From assembly GCA_944324845.1 (NCBI GenBank), contig CALUXX010000011.1, positions 1 through 43,018 of the forward strand: a DNA stretch of 43,018 nt, read 5' to 3'. Position 1 is the stretch's first letter. The number at the start of each line of letters is the position of its first letter. The notes under the pieces are model-generated. The model saw only the letters and a list, made by a program, of their open reading frames with translations. It ran no database searches and was not told the origin of the DNA. Positions 1-7,643 of the stretch are shown piece after piece. Position numbers and translations under genes: made by a program. This DNA is from Candidatus Gastranaerophilales bacterium (GTDB lineage Bacteria; Cyanobacteriota; Vampirovibrionia; Gastranaerophilales; Gastranaerophilaceae).

Positions 1-366
1 GAAGTGATTTTTATAAACTGGAAAAGTTCACTGTTTATATTTAAGGAGAATTAATCAAATATTTATTCTCAAATAAAGTTAACATTTCTAAATTAAGTGT
101 AAAAAATAGAAATATTATGGAGATTGGATTAAAGAAAAAGGAGTTGCTATTGTAAGTTGCAACGATGGATTAAGACCGGTAATCTTCAAAATAAAAGCTA
201 CTGATATTGATTCTAAACCTACTAATAATTAATATCTTTTGTATCTTTATCTGTACACATACAACGATTATATTTAACTTTTTAAGTAAATAAATTCCAG
301 TTCGTATATTGAATAAAAATAAGGTATTTCTTTATAATAATGCAAAGGGTTCTATAACAGGCCACT
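1..366. other. Gene-poor left end with a possible decayed coding fragment
   Basis: No intact gene is seen here. On the + strand, 110-232 stays open for 40 codons up to a TAA and reads like protein (it includes DWIKEKGVAIVSCNDGLRP), but it has no start codon and a stop lies directly upstream at 107-109. Positions 1-54 are open in another frame and end at TAA. This may be the degraded 3' end of a gene that continues to the left of the window, or chance. The remaining bases are AT-rich with no recognisable element. Confidence 0.3.
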
Positions 367-1398
367 CTAGTTAGTAATAGCTATTTTTAAACAACCTTGC
401 GGCTTATTTTCAAAAAGCTTATAAGCATCAAGGATTTCATCTAATTTGAATATATGCGTTATTAAAAAGTCCGTTGAGATTTTATTTTCTTCAATTAGTT
501 TAACCAATTCACCACACTTATTAGCATCAACACCACCCGTTTTAAAGGTTAAATTTTTACCGTACATTGTAGGTAAAGGAAGGATTTGGTTTTCTTCATA
601 CATCGCAACCACACCGACTATGGCATTTGCACGAGCTATTTTCCAAGCTAATTCAAATGTTTCAGATGTACCGGCACATTCTATTACCCCATCAGAACCC
701 CTATTTTGAGTTAAAGCTTTAACCTCTTTTTCTACATCAATTTTTCTTGGGTTGAATACATAATCTACTAAACCTTCTTTTTTAGCTATCTCTAATCTGG
801 TTTCATCAATATCTATTGCCAAAATTTTCTTAGCGCCTAAGATTTTGGCACACATCATTGCGCATAAACCAACAGGCCCTGTTCCAATTACAGCAACAGT
901 GTCCCCGGATTTAATTTCACACATTTCGGCTCCAAAATATCCACTTGCCAAAATATCACCTACAAAAAGCGCATTTTTATAACTTACTCCATCCGGAAGT
1001 TTGACAAGCCCATTATCGGCATAAGGGACACGCACAAATTCAGCCTGACAACCATCAATTCGAGAACCTAATTCCCAACCGCCTTTTTCGCAATTATTAA
1101 CATAACCACGCTTACAAAAATAACACTCGCCGCAAAATGTTTCACAATTCGCACTAACTCTATCACCAACTTTTAAAGTTTTAACATCCTCACCAATGGC
1201 AAAAACTTCCCCAACAAATTCATGCCCTAATACAATACCTTCATTTGCCCGAGGAACAAAACCTCTTATGATATGTAAATCACTCGTACATATAGAAGAT
1301 AAGGTAACTTTTACTATTGCATCTTTGGGATCTAAAATTTCAGGATTTTTTCTTTCTTCTAAACTTATTTGGTTATTCTTATAAATCAAAGCTTTCAT
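367..1398 (-). CDS. Zinc-dependent (secondary) alcohol dehydrogenase, MDR family
   Basis: A 343-residue medium-chain dehydrogenase that would oxidise or reduce alcohols and ketones with NAD(P)H in the cytoplasm. The catalytic zinc site is visible as Cys37 (CTSD), His59-Glu60 (GHE) and Asp148 (VGD). This Asp-containing arrangement is known from secondary alcohol dehydrogenases of the Thermoanaerobacter type. A cysteine-rich lobe (Cys85, 89, 92, 95, 103) is typical of a structural zinc. The Rossmann motif GTGPVGL is at about 172-178. Length is normal. The start is the ATG at 1398: a TAAAAT box lies six bases upstream (1405-1410), so the mRNA is probably leaderless. It is a single gene. The substrate cannot be told from sequence; butanediol or sorbitol-type dehydrogenases are alternatives. 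Confidence 0.9.
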   Translation of the reverse strand: MKALIYKNNQISLEERKNPEILDPKDAIVKVTLSSICTSDLHIIRGFVPRANEGIVLGHEFVGEVFAIGEDVKTLKVGDRVSANCETFCGECYFCKRGYVNNCEKGGWELGSRIDGCQAEFVRVPYADNGLVKLPDGVSYKNALFVGDILASGYFGAEMCEIKSGDTVAVIGTGPVGLCAMMCAKILGAKKILAIDIDETRLEIAKKEGLVDYVFNPRKIDVEKEVKALTQNRGSDGVIECAGTSETFELAWKIARANAIVGVVAMYEENQILPLPTMYGKNLTFKTGGVDANKCGELVKLIEENKISTDFLITHIFKLDEILDAYKLFENKPQGCLKIAITN

Positions 1399-1428
1399 AC
1401 AATGATTTTAACATAAAATAAATAGCTA

Positions 1429-2373
1429 TTATGAATATTTGTTTATAAGTTCCGAGAATTTCAAATACATGTCGCGTATCTTCTCACCTTCACGAAACGC
1501 ATTTGCTTCTAATAAGTTATTTTTATATTCTTTCATTATTTGTTCAAAATAGGAGTCTCTGACCTTAATCCCGTTAAGCATACCGGGACTTTTATAATTT
1601 CTGGCCGCTTCCAAATATTTTTGGGCTTCTTCATATTCAGGGGTGTTTGGTAAGATTTTACCTTTTTTCTCGACTATTTCATCAAGAAATCCTGTTTTTG
1701 GCGACAGATTACCTTTAAGTTTTTTAATAAATATTTCAAGTTCTTCTTGTGGAATTTTATCAAAACTGGATTTATTAAATTCTTGCAAGCAGCATATAGG
1801 ATTCATTTTTAAGTGATTTATTGCTCGTTGAACATAAGCATCTAATAACGCATCTTTACCGAATGCACGATACATCATTTCGGTTTGTTTTGCGTGCTCC
1901 AACTCGTGACGAATAAAATTAAACTGATCCGCTTTAGATTTTAGACCTCCAAGACATAACTCTATAGTGTCAAAACTTGATTTGCTGCTTGCTTGGTTCT
2001 GCTTTATAATAAGTTTTGGTTTTTTCGTCAAGCCGACAACCTCTGCTAGTTTGTCATACGCAGTTTTTATAAATTCCTCTCCATTTAGTTTCTCTGTATC
2101 TTTAAAAATTTGCAAATAAGATTCATTTAATTCGCCATTATTGATTAATTCCTGAATTTTTGCCTTAAGTTTTGCAGTATTTCTTCCTCTAATCCCAAAA
2201 TATATTGCCGTTCCAAGCAGAGCAAGAGCAGCTGTTCCTGCTATAATTTTAGAAGTATTACTTACAGCTTTCTTTTCTTGGGGCTTTGTTTGTGTTTCTT
2301 CCATTACCCAAGAAGGCTTATATGTATTTTGCACAGAAACCGAAGCTGGACCAACAGAATTTAATGACACCAT
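1429..2373 (-). CDS. Predicted membrane-anchored zincin metallopeptidase
   Basis: A 314-residue protein I do not recognise as a named family. It has a short polar N-terminus, one hydrophobic segment (about 42-61) and a long soluble helical domain. Residues 156-160 read HELEH in the context FIRHELEHAKQ, a good HExxH zinc site. A possible third ligand is Glu289 in LLEANAFREG, an ExxA arrangement seen in gluzincins. It is therefore inferred to be an active metallopeptidase held at the membrane. The start is ATG 2373, preceded by AAGG. Upstream at 2431-2434 a CGCAAG sequence may be a weak copy of the AGCAAAA promoter found at neighbouring genes. The following genes on both strands are also lineage-specific. 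Confidence 0.7.
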   Translation of the reverse strand: MVSLNSVGPASVSVQNTYKPSWVMEETQTKPQEKKAVSNTSKIIAGTAALALLGTAIYFGIRGRNTAKLKAKIQELINNGELNESYLQIFKDTEKLNGEEFIKTAYDKLAEVVGLTKKPKLIIKQNQASSKSSFDTIELCLGGLKSKADQFNFIRHELEHAKQTEMMYRAFGKDALLDAYVQRAINHLKMNPICCLQEFNKSSFDKIPQEELEIFIKKLKGNLSPKTGFLDEIVEKKGKILPNTPEYEEAQKYLEAARNYKSPGMLNGIKVRDSYFEQIMKEYKNNLLEANAFREGEKIRDMYLKFSELINKYS

Positions 2374-2580
2374 ATAACTTTAACCTTTTTATTCTACACA
2401 CATGTTTAAAAAACATTTTTTTATAAAACTTGCGAGTATATTAAAATATTTTTACATTAGCAAGAAAATATAAACTTTTCTAATTAAAAAATCGAGAAAA
2501 TAAAACTACTCGATTTTTTGTAATTATTTGACATTTGCATTTATTAATTAGTCTAATATTTAGCAATTTCTATCAAATAT

Positions 2581-2781
2581 TTAATTAATCTTTTTGAAAA
2601 ACTTAATCATAGATTGAGCTGTCTTATAAATTTTCTTGAAATATGGATCATCTGATTTTAAGTCAGATATTTCAATATTATATTTTGATGCATCTTGTAC
2701 GATATTTTTGTCTTGAAGTTTTTTAAGTTCAAGTTTATTAGTTTTTATTACTAGATAATTTCCAATAGTCTGAATAGACAT
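2581..2781 (-). CDS. Small hypothetical protein (66 aa)
   Basis: A short lysine-rich protein with no recognisable domain, no signal peptide and no membrane segment; the C-terminus is a basic amphipathic stretch ending in MIKFFKKIN. It is supported as a real gene by a good ribosome binding site (AAGGGGATATAGT before the ATG) and by an AGCAA-type promoter about 30-60 bases further upstream. Function unknown. It sits beside other lineage-specific genes and is probably transcribed alone. Confidence 0.6.
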   Translation of the reverse strand: MSIQTIGNYLVIKTNKLELKKLQDKNIVQDASKYNIEISDLKSDDPYFKKIYKTAQSMIKFFKKIN

Positions 2782-2807
2782 ACTATATCCCCTTAAACCA
2801 TTTATAT

Positions 2808-2841
2808 ATAATAAAAATTAAAAACAAAATATAAAATTGCT
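2808..2841 (-). promoter_or_regulatory. AGCAA-type promoter of the 66-aa gene
   Basis: On the minus strand AGCAATTT begins at 2841 and a TATTAT box lies at 2813-2808. The spacing is a few bases longer than at the other copies. Confidence 0.4.
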
Positions 2842-2900
2842 AAATTTTTAACCACTAACTCTGTTTATTAACTAATTCTTTACAATAAATAATAAAAACT

Positions 2901-2933
2901 AGCAAAAAAACTTGATGACTGATTTAATATAAA
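2901..2933 (+). promoter_or_regulatory. AGCAAAA-type promoter of the ADP-ribosyltransferase-like gene
   Basis: CTAGCAAAAAAA starts at 2899, and a TTTAATATAAAT stretch at 2923-2934 runs directly into the ATG at 2935. The near copy at 3713-3748 precedes the next gene. No Shine-Dalgarno sequence lies between the box and the start, so translation is probably leaderless. Confidence 0.6.
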
Positions 2934-2934
2934 T

Positions 2935-3690
2935 ATGAAAATTTATAATATTACAAATATAACTTTCCAAAATTCAAATAACAGCATACCTTCAAACTTA
3001 AATAATCCAAAAACAGAAACTGGTCAATCAAAATTTGAGCAATTCAAACAAGACAAGGCTTTAACATACATAACAGGTGGACTCGGAATAATATTTTTGA
3101 TTGGTTTAGGAAAATTTGGGGTTCGTAAAATTGCGAAAGCAATAAATGCAGCAAGAACTCAAAAGATTTCGACTAATTCTGATACAATACAAAAGCCGCA
3201 ATTTTTATATCATATGACATCAATAGAAAATTATAATTCTATATGCGCAGATGGTTATATTAGAAAATCAATTATTGATGATGGAGTTTTTCTATCAGAC
3301 AAAAATACTATAAGAAACAAGTATGACGACAATACTCTAAAAAGAATGATTAAGTGGTATGGCGGATATATGCAGCATGTAGGCGGACCAATATCGCAAT
3401 CTCATAAAATCGTCATTTTAAGAATTCCAATAAATAAAAGTGAGGAAAATTTATATAAATGGAGACCTATAAAATTATTAGGGGGAAATAATGACGGGCT
3501 TAGCGATGCTTGGATAAACTTTTCAGATATTGGAAAAGAAGAGTTTAATAGATTATGGCAAAAACCAATAGAGTTTCTATACCAAAAAGAAATACCTACT
3601 GACAAAATCGAAAAAATTGCCGAAATTGACTTAACAAAATTGCCACAAAGAAATTCTATTTCAAAATTTAAAAAACTTAGCAACATATAA
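2935..3690 (+). CDS. Predicted ADP-ribosyltransferase-fold membrane protein
   Basis: A 251-residue protein with an N-terminal motif NITFQN (8-13), a single hydrophobic segment (about 43-60), a basic patch, and a C-terminal domain of about 160 residues. This domain begins LYHMTSIENYNSICADGYI (91-109), the His-containing first strand and helix typical of DarT, RNA 2'-phosphotransferase and related ART folds. GVFLSD (117-122) fits the second motif, and IEFLYQKEIPTDKI (212-225) fits the closing Glu motif (E213). Candidate catalytic residues are His93, Ser121 and Glu213. It would transfer ADP-ribose from NAD to an unknown target. The fold call is by eye. The start is fixed by the lack of another Met before residue 94. 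The gene next to it on the same strand could encode a partner or antidote. Confidence 0.6.
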   Translation: MKIYNITNITFQNSNNSIPSNLNNPKTETGQSKFEQFKQDKALTYITGGLGIIFLIGLGKFGVRKIAKAINAARTQKISTNSDTIQKPQFLYHMTSIENYNSICADGYIRKSIIDDGVFLSDKNTIRNKYDDNTLKRMIKWYGGYMQHVGGPISQSHKIVILRIPINKSEENLYKWRPIKLLGGNNDGLSDAWINFSDIGKEEFNRLWQKPIEFLYQKEIPTDKIEKIAEIDLTKLPQRNSISKFKKLSNI

Positions 3691-3714
3691 ACTAATAAAA
3701 TTTATTAACGAACT

Positions 3715-3747
3715 AGCAAAAAAATATTTGGAGTGATTTTATATAAA
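3715..3747 (+). promoter_or_regulatory. AGCAAAA-type promoter before the 138-aa gene
   Basis: CTAGCAAAAAAA starts at 3713 and TTTTATATAAAT ends at 3748, one base before the ATG at 3749. It closely resembles the promoter at 2901-2933, so the two genes are probably co-regulated but transcribed separately. Confidence 0.6.
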
Positions 3748-3748
3748 T

Positions 3749-4165
3749 ATGAAAACTAATTCTATATCATTCGGAACAACATACATAAAACCTTCTATCA
3801 ATCATTTATCCAAGGCAAACAAAGAAAAGGTTAAAAAACTAATCCCATTAGGACAAATTTATCCTGTTGATTTATTTTTAGGCGCTGATAGAAAAGGAAA
3901 TTTAACACTGGAAATTAAACAAACATTCATCTATGATCATCTGATTGCAAATGATCAACTTGATTTAACACCTCAAAATATAGCTATGTATAAAATAAGC
4001 AAAGCTGCACAAAATACATTTAACTATATTCACGGAGATAAAACACCGGTTCGAAAAGCAACAATAGAACATTTAGACGCAATACCTAAAGATATTTTGC
4101 CTTACTATGTTGCTGATGAAATCGAAGAATATGAAAAAACATATTCAAAGAATTTTTATTGTTAA
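3749..4165 (+). CDS. Hypothetical protein with N-terminal SISFG motif (138 aa)
   Basis: I do not recognise this protein. It starts MKTNSISFG, the short N-terminal F-G motif shared by several proteins in this window. There is no signal peptide or membrane segment, and the rest looks like a small soluble alpha/beta domain with an acidic C-terminus (DEIEEYEKTY). It lies 58 bases downstream of the ADP-ribosyltransferase-like gene under a near-identical promoter, so a partner or antidote role is possible but is only inferred from position. The GGAG at 3730-3733 is about 15 bases from the ATG, too far for a normal ribosome binding site. Confidence 0.6.
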   Translation: MKTNSISFGTTYIKPSINHLSKANKEKVKKLIPLGQIYPVDLFLGADRKGNLTLEIKQTFIYDHLIANDQLDLTPQNIAMYKISKAAQNTFNYIHGDKTPVRKATIEHLDAIPKDILPYYVADEIEEYEKTYSKNFYC

Positions 4166-4166
4166 A

Positions 4167-4433
4167 TTATAAATTTCTATACTTTTCCAATATTCGTTTA
4201 TCATCTTTTTCTTTCTTCTTTTTGAACAAAAAGAAGTAAAAAAGTCCTGAACCGAATATACTTATTACAAAAGCAATTACACCTAAAAATATAAACAAAA
4301 ATGCTGTTTTTATATCAAAGTAATAATAGAAAGGAAGACCTTCTATTGTTTCTTGTTGAATTGGTTGCTGAACAGATTCAATAGTTTTACGTTTTACAAC
4401 CACGTTATTCAAATTTAAGGCGACAAAATTCAT
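4167..4433 (-). CDS. Small single-pass membrane protein (88 aa)
   Basis: Unrecognised. A polar N-terminal half is followed by one strong transmembrane helix (about 44-69) and a lysine-rich tail (FKKKKEKDDKR), which predicts the basic tail in the cytoplasm. A TATAAT box at 4440-4445 lies six bases from the ATG, so the transcript is probably leaderless. It converges tail-to-tail with the 138-aa gene, leaving one base between stop codons. Confidence 0.55.
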   Translation of the reverse strand: MNFVALNLNNVVVKRKTIESVQQPIQQETIEGLPFYYYFDIKTAFLFIFLGVIAFVISIFGSGLFYFFLFKKKKEKDDKRILEKYRNL

Positions 4434-4476
4434 GCTTTGATTATAACATATTATTAAAGCAAATGACTATTTATAG

Positions 4477-5043
4477 TTAATATTTAACATCAGAAGTAAA
4501 AATAAAAGTATCAATATTCATAGATTTTTTGCTTTTATGTGTGTTTTGATTTAACTGAGGATTTGAATGAGCAGAACCATCCTTTTTAAAAAATTTCTTT
4601 TCTACCATTGCTGCCAAAGGAGTTGCCAAAAGTGGTACTAAAATTCTTTCTGTTATTACACCTGAGCCGATTAAAGCCAGAATTGTTGCAAAACTTTTTT
4701 TCGCCATTGCAATATTTTTAAACTGAGCATCCTTGAAAATAGCATTCCACAATTTATTTTGAACCTTTGGACTGGCAATCGCAAAACCGACAGAGATTTG
4801 AGCTATTGCAGTCACAACACCAGATGCCAAGTCCATTGCGGCAACAAAAGGTCTTCGTTTTTCAGGAATTTTCTTATTATTCATTGTAGTTTCATATCTT
4901 ACGGAATATGCAAAAACATCTTTTAGAACAGAGCATACTACGATTGTTTTGGCAGCAAAAGCATCATCATTTATAACTCGCTTTAAATGATTGTTAAAGA
5001 TTTTTGAATTTGTAATTGGGGTAATTAGATTAGTCATTATCAT
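4477..5043 (-). CDS. Hypothetical membrane protein, second of an overlapping paralogous pair
   Basis: A 188-residue protein without a recognised domain. It has two hydrophobic regions (about 70-90 and 118-142), and the C-terminal tail is polar. It appears related to the protein encoded just upstream. Both share a polar K/R-rich patch followed by a hydrophobic stretch (here KRRPFVAAMDLASGVVTAIA) and a second hydrophobic stretch near the C-terminus. Its start overlaps the upstream gene by 14 bases, so the two are translationally coupled. The ATG at 5037 (residue 3) is an alternative start. Function unknown. Confidence 0.6.
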   Translation of the reverse strand: MIMTNLITPITNSKIFNNHLKRVINDDAFAAKTIVVCSVLKDVFAYSVRYETTMNNKKIPEKRRPFVAAMDLASGVVTAIAQISVGFAIASPKVQNKLWNAIFKDAQFKNIAMAKKSFATILALIGSGVITERILVPLLATPLAAMVEKKFFKKDGSAHSNPQLNQNTHKSKKSMNIDTFIFTSDVKY

Positions 5044-5554
5044 TATCCTTAACTAATAAATCTGCCACTTTTGGAAATACTCTATTAGATATTGCAAGAA
5101 TTGGAACATATAATGCAATGGTTAATAAAGTTCCAATACGATCTTTAAATACGTCTAAACAAACTTTGTTTAATTCATCAACCGCTTTTGTTTTATCACC
5201 TTTTACTGCATTGATAACTGATTCAGGAAATACACCTGTTTTCTTGGCTTCTTCAACCAATTTAAATTTTATTTTACCTTTTGCCGCAAGTTTATCTATA
5301 CCTTTGAATAACAAACCTAGAGAAGCAATTTGAGCAGCTATTGTTATTACAGCTTCTACAGGTTGCTTAATTGCTGCCCATTTTTTATTCTCTTTTGACT
5401 CTTTGGTGAATGGATTATACATAATAACCAATGGGGCAATCGCAAATTTTCCACCTGCATTTATGTAATTTGCAATTTTTTCACCACCTTGTGATGAAAA
5501 TTTTTCCAGTGAATTTGCCATTTTTTGATTAAATCTTATTTGCGAAATTCTCAT
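5030..5554 (-). CDS. Hypothetical membrane protein, first of an overlapping paralogous pair
   Basis: A 174-residue protein beginning MRISQIRFNQKM, with hydrophobic stretches near 50-58, 86-104 and 142-160 and an acidic end (KDNDND). The segment NKKWAAIKQPVEAVITIAAQ corresponds to a similar segment in the downstream 188-aa protein, suggesting an old tandem duplication. No family is recognised. Upstream on the minus strand lies an AGCAAAG element (5623) with a TACATA box (5598-5593), a possible member of the shared promoter class. The leader is about 35 bases. Confidence 0.6.
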   Translation of the reverse strand: MRISQIRFNQKMANSLEKFSSQGGEKIANYINAGGKFAIAPLVIMYNPFTKESKENKKWAAIKQPVEAVITIAAQIASLGLLFKGIDKLAAKGKIKFKLVEEAKKTGVFPESVINAVKGDKTKAVDELNKVCLDVFKDRIGTLLTIALYVPILAISNRVFPKVADLLVKDNDND

Positions 5555-5696
5555 ATTTGCGTTTCCGTAATAGTATTCCCATTTTTATTAATTATGTACA
5601 GATTTTTTTTGAACATCTTTGCTGTAAAAAATTTACAATTCATAAAATTATATATGAATAAATATTAAATTTTATCCGCAATATTGATACTTTACT

Positions 5697-5729
5697 CGCA
5701 AAATTTAATATTTTTATGCTTTTATATAA
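5697..5729 (+). promoter_or_regulatory. GCAAAA-type promoter of the L,D-transpeptidase gene
   Basis: ACTCGCAAAATTT starts at 5694 and TATATAA lies at 5723-5729, five bases from the ATG at 5734. The box overlaps the more upstream in-frame ATG at 5716, which argues that 5734 is the real start. Confidence 0.5.
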
Positions 5730-5733
5730 GAAT

Positions 5734-6369
5734 ATGAAAATATTAGGTAGTAATACAAAATTAAACATGGGACTAGTTGGACTTATAACTTCAGCAGTAA
5801 TGCTTACTCAAAATCCAACAAAAGCACAAACTTCTGTAATTCTTGAACAACAGAAGATTGACACCTTCGAAAAAACAACAGAAATCACCCCAAAAGGCAC
5901 AGATGATAAAACTATTTTATTAAACGCGCCATCCGCGGATATAGAAATTAAAGGAGAAAAAAGAACCGCTAAAATAGTTGTAGATTTATCAACAAATGTT
6001 TTATATAAATATGATGAATTTGGAAATGCACAAAAAGCATATTTAATAGCAAGCGGCAAGAAAAAAACACCAACAGATGTCGGAATAAGAATAGTTTCTC
6101 ATACTGAAAAGTATCCATATAAATCAGCTCCTGAAACAACAAGACGTCACAAAGAACCTTGGCTCTATGGACCGAGAGCGATTATTTTAGATAAACTTGA
6201 CCCCGAAACAGGCAAAAGAAGTCAATGCGGAGAATTTATACATGGTAACAACAACCCTAAAAGCATTGGAAAATATGCATCGTTAGGATGTATGAGAATG
6301 GATAATGAAGTTATCAAAGAACTCGCCGCTGAAGTAAAACGCGGAGATATTGTAATTATTACCAAATAA
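5734..6369 (+). CDS. L,D-transpeptidase (YkuD family)
   Basis: A 211-residue secreted or periplasmic enzyme expected to cross-link peptidoglycan stem peptides or attach proteins to them. A hydrophobic N-terminal segment (about 10-26) ending near QNPTKAQT looks like a signal peptide or anchor. The catalytic signature is clear: His170 in FIHGNNN, then SLGCMRM with Cys186 and Arg188. A short YkuD domain (about 75-211) is the only domain. An upstream in-frame ATG at 5716 is rejected because the probable -10 box lies between the two. The gene carries the promoter type used by the small lineage-specific genes, linking that regulon to the cell wall. Confidence 0.85.
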   Translation: MKILGSNTKLNMGLVGLITSAVMLTQNPTKAQTSVILEQQKIDTFEKTTEITPKGTDDKTILLNAPSADIEIKGEKRTAKIVVDLSTNVLYKYDEFGNAQKAYLIASGKKKTPTDVGIRIVSHTEKYPYKSAPETTRRHKEPWLYGPRAIILDKLDPETGKRSQCGEFIHGNNNPKSIGKYASLGCMRMDNEVIKELAAEVKRGDIVIITK

Positions 6370-6374
6370 AATAT

Positions 6375-6692
6375 CTAGTGTCCTATTTTTAAAAGAATAA
6401 CACCACTGATGATTAACAATACCCCAAAAGCTCTCATTAAACTGAGTGAATCGTGAAAAATAATTACGCCTAACAAAAACGTAAAACTAGCACCAATTCC
6501 AGTCCAAACCGCATAAGCAGTACCAATTGGAATAGTCTTTTGAGCAAGAAATAAAAACACTCCACTTAAAGTCATTGCAATAATTGCAAATATTACCCAC
6601 AAGACTTTATATTGTCCCAAAGAAGCCATCTTTAAACCAAATGGCCAACCAACTTCAAATAATGCTGCGACTAATAAATATAACCAACTCAT
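6375..6692 (-). CDS. Small multidrug resistance family exporter, SugE/Gdx-like
   Basis: A 105-residue, four-helix membrane protein starting MSWLYLLVAALFEVGWPFG. The membrane-embedded Glu13 is conserved. The motif GLKMA and the stretch IPIGTAYAVWTGIGA are typical of the SugE/Gdx branch, whose known members export guanidinium. I see no guanidine riboswitch upstream. The start at 6692 is preferred over 6731: it matches family length, and a TAAAAT box lies seven bases upstream (6700-6705), implying a leaderless mRNA. It is a single gene, convergent with the L,D-transpeptidase gene. A different cationic substrate is possible. Confidence 0.85.
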   Translation of the reverse strand: MSWLYLLVAALFEVGWPFGLKMASLGQYKVLWVIFAIIAMTLSGVFLFLAQKTIPIGTAYAVWTGIGASFTFLLGVIIFHDSLSLMRAFGVLLIISGVILLKIGH

Positions 6693-6784
6693 ACAAATAA
6701 TTTTAACATAAAAAACATAAAGTCTTTTCATAATTTAATTTTGAGGTAATATATTATTGGATATTAAAGAAGGAGTATATGAAA

Positions 6785-7567
6785 ATGAAGAAGATTTTAT
6801 TTACTGTTATTGCTGCTTTCTTATTGATTTCACCATCATTTGCAGCCTACAATGCATCTACTCAAACACCTGTTGTTGGAGCTAATCTATTAACAAAAAA
6901 TGGAATTCCATCAACTAATGTAAAATTTATGGTTGTTTCAGGAAATGTTGATAATTCTAATTATTCAACAAATAAAACAATCAATGTATCATCTAACGAT
7001 TTAACATACGCAGGCAATGACAATGAAGTTGCTGCAGTTGTTGCAAGTGAGCTTGGACATATCATTAGCGGACACAGTGCAAGAGGCAAAGTTCTATCTC
7101 TATTTACAGGCGGAACAACAACTGACACAGAAACCCTAACTTCAAGTTTCGTATCAAGTTATAAAACACTAAAAGAAGATCAAGAAGCAGATAATGTTGC
7201 AGTTGATTTAATGGTTAAAGCAGGATACAATCCTCTTGCTATAATTGTTGTCTTAACAAAACAAACAGGAACATACTGGGAAACTATTCAAGGTAAACCA
7301 GCTAACGCTGAAAGAGCAATGAATGTTTATAATTACGTAAGCTATGCTTATCCTGAAAAAATTAAAGCAGGATACGGCTGCAATGAATATAGAAACTTTT
7401 TAACCTACGCAAACTCTGTTGTTGCGGCAAGAGATGAAAAAGCAATTTCCAAAAATACAAAAACCCAGCAGAAAGCAAAAAAGAAAACAGCCTCTAACAT
7501 AACAAAATTCAAAACAAGAGGCGGTTTGAGCGGCTGGGATGCTGCTTACGGTTTATTTACAAACTAA
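6785..7567 (+). CDS. Secreted M48-like protein with a degenerate zinc motif
   Basis: About 260 residues with a clear Sec signal peptide (MKKILFTVIAAFLLISPSFA). The body resembles M48 peptidases of the BepA/LoiP kind: NEVAAVVASELGHIISGHSA corresponds to the usual HExxH helix, and DQEADNVAVDLMVKAGYNP to the ExxAD third-ligand helix. The first metal-binding His is replaced by Ser, giving SELGH, while the Glu and second His remain. It is probably not a normal zinc peptidase and may act as a chaperone or scaffold. The C-terminus is lysine-rich and ends in a glycine-rich tail. GGAG at 6772-6775 fits the ATG at 6785 better than the one at 6779. Confidence 0.75.
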   Translation: MKKILFTVIAAFLLISPSFAAYNASTQTPVVGANLLTKNGIPSTNVKFMVVSGNVDNSNYSTNKTINVSSNDLTYAGNDNEVAAVVASELGHIISGHSARGKVLSLFTGGTTTDTETLTSSFVSSYKTLKEDQEADNVAVDLMVKAGYNPLAIIVVLTKQTGTYWETIQGKPANAERAMNVYNYVSYAYPEKIKAGYGCNEYRNFLTYANSVVAARDEKAISKNTKTQQKAKKKTASNITKFKTRGGLSGWDAAYGLFTN

Positions 7568-7576
7568 AACAGAATT

Positions 7577-7607
7577 AAAATACGGTCTTTATCGACCGTA
7601 TTTTTTT
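7577..7607 (+). terminator. Rho-independent terminator
   Basis: AAAATACGGTC and GACCGTATTTT form a perfect stem with a six-base loop, followed by a T-run. It ends the M48-like gene and separates it from the TPR gene, which supports a downstream start at 7644 for the latter. Confidence 0.9.
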
Positions 7608-7643
7608 CTTGAAATTTATCGGATATTAATTAAAAATAGAAAT

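Noticed and set aside
6693-6778. Guanidine riboswitch before the SMR gene
   Set aside because: The region is short and AT-rich with no conserved guanidine-aptamer sequence, and the gene appears leaderless.
7539-7643. N-terminal extension of the TPR protein
   Set aside because: This frame runs through the end of the previous gene and a strong terminator, so translation from it is implausible.
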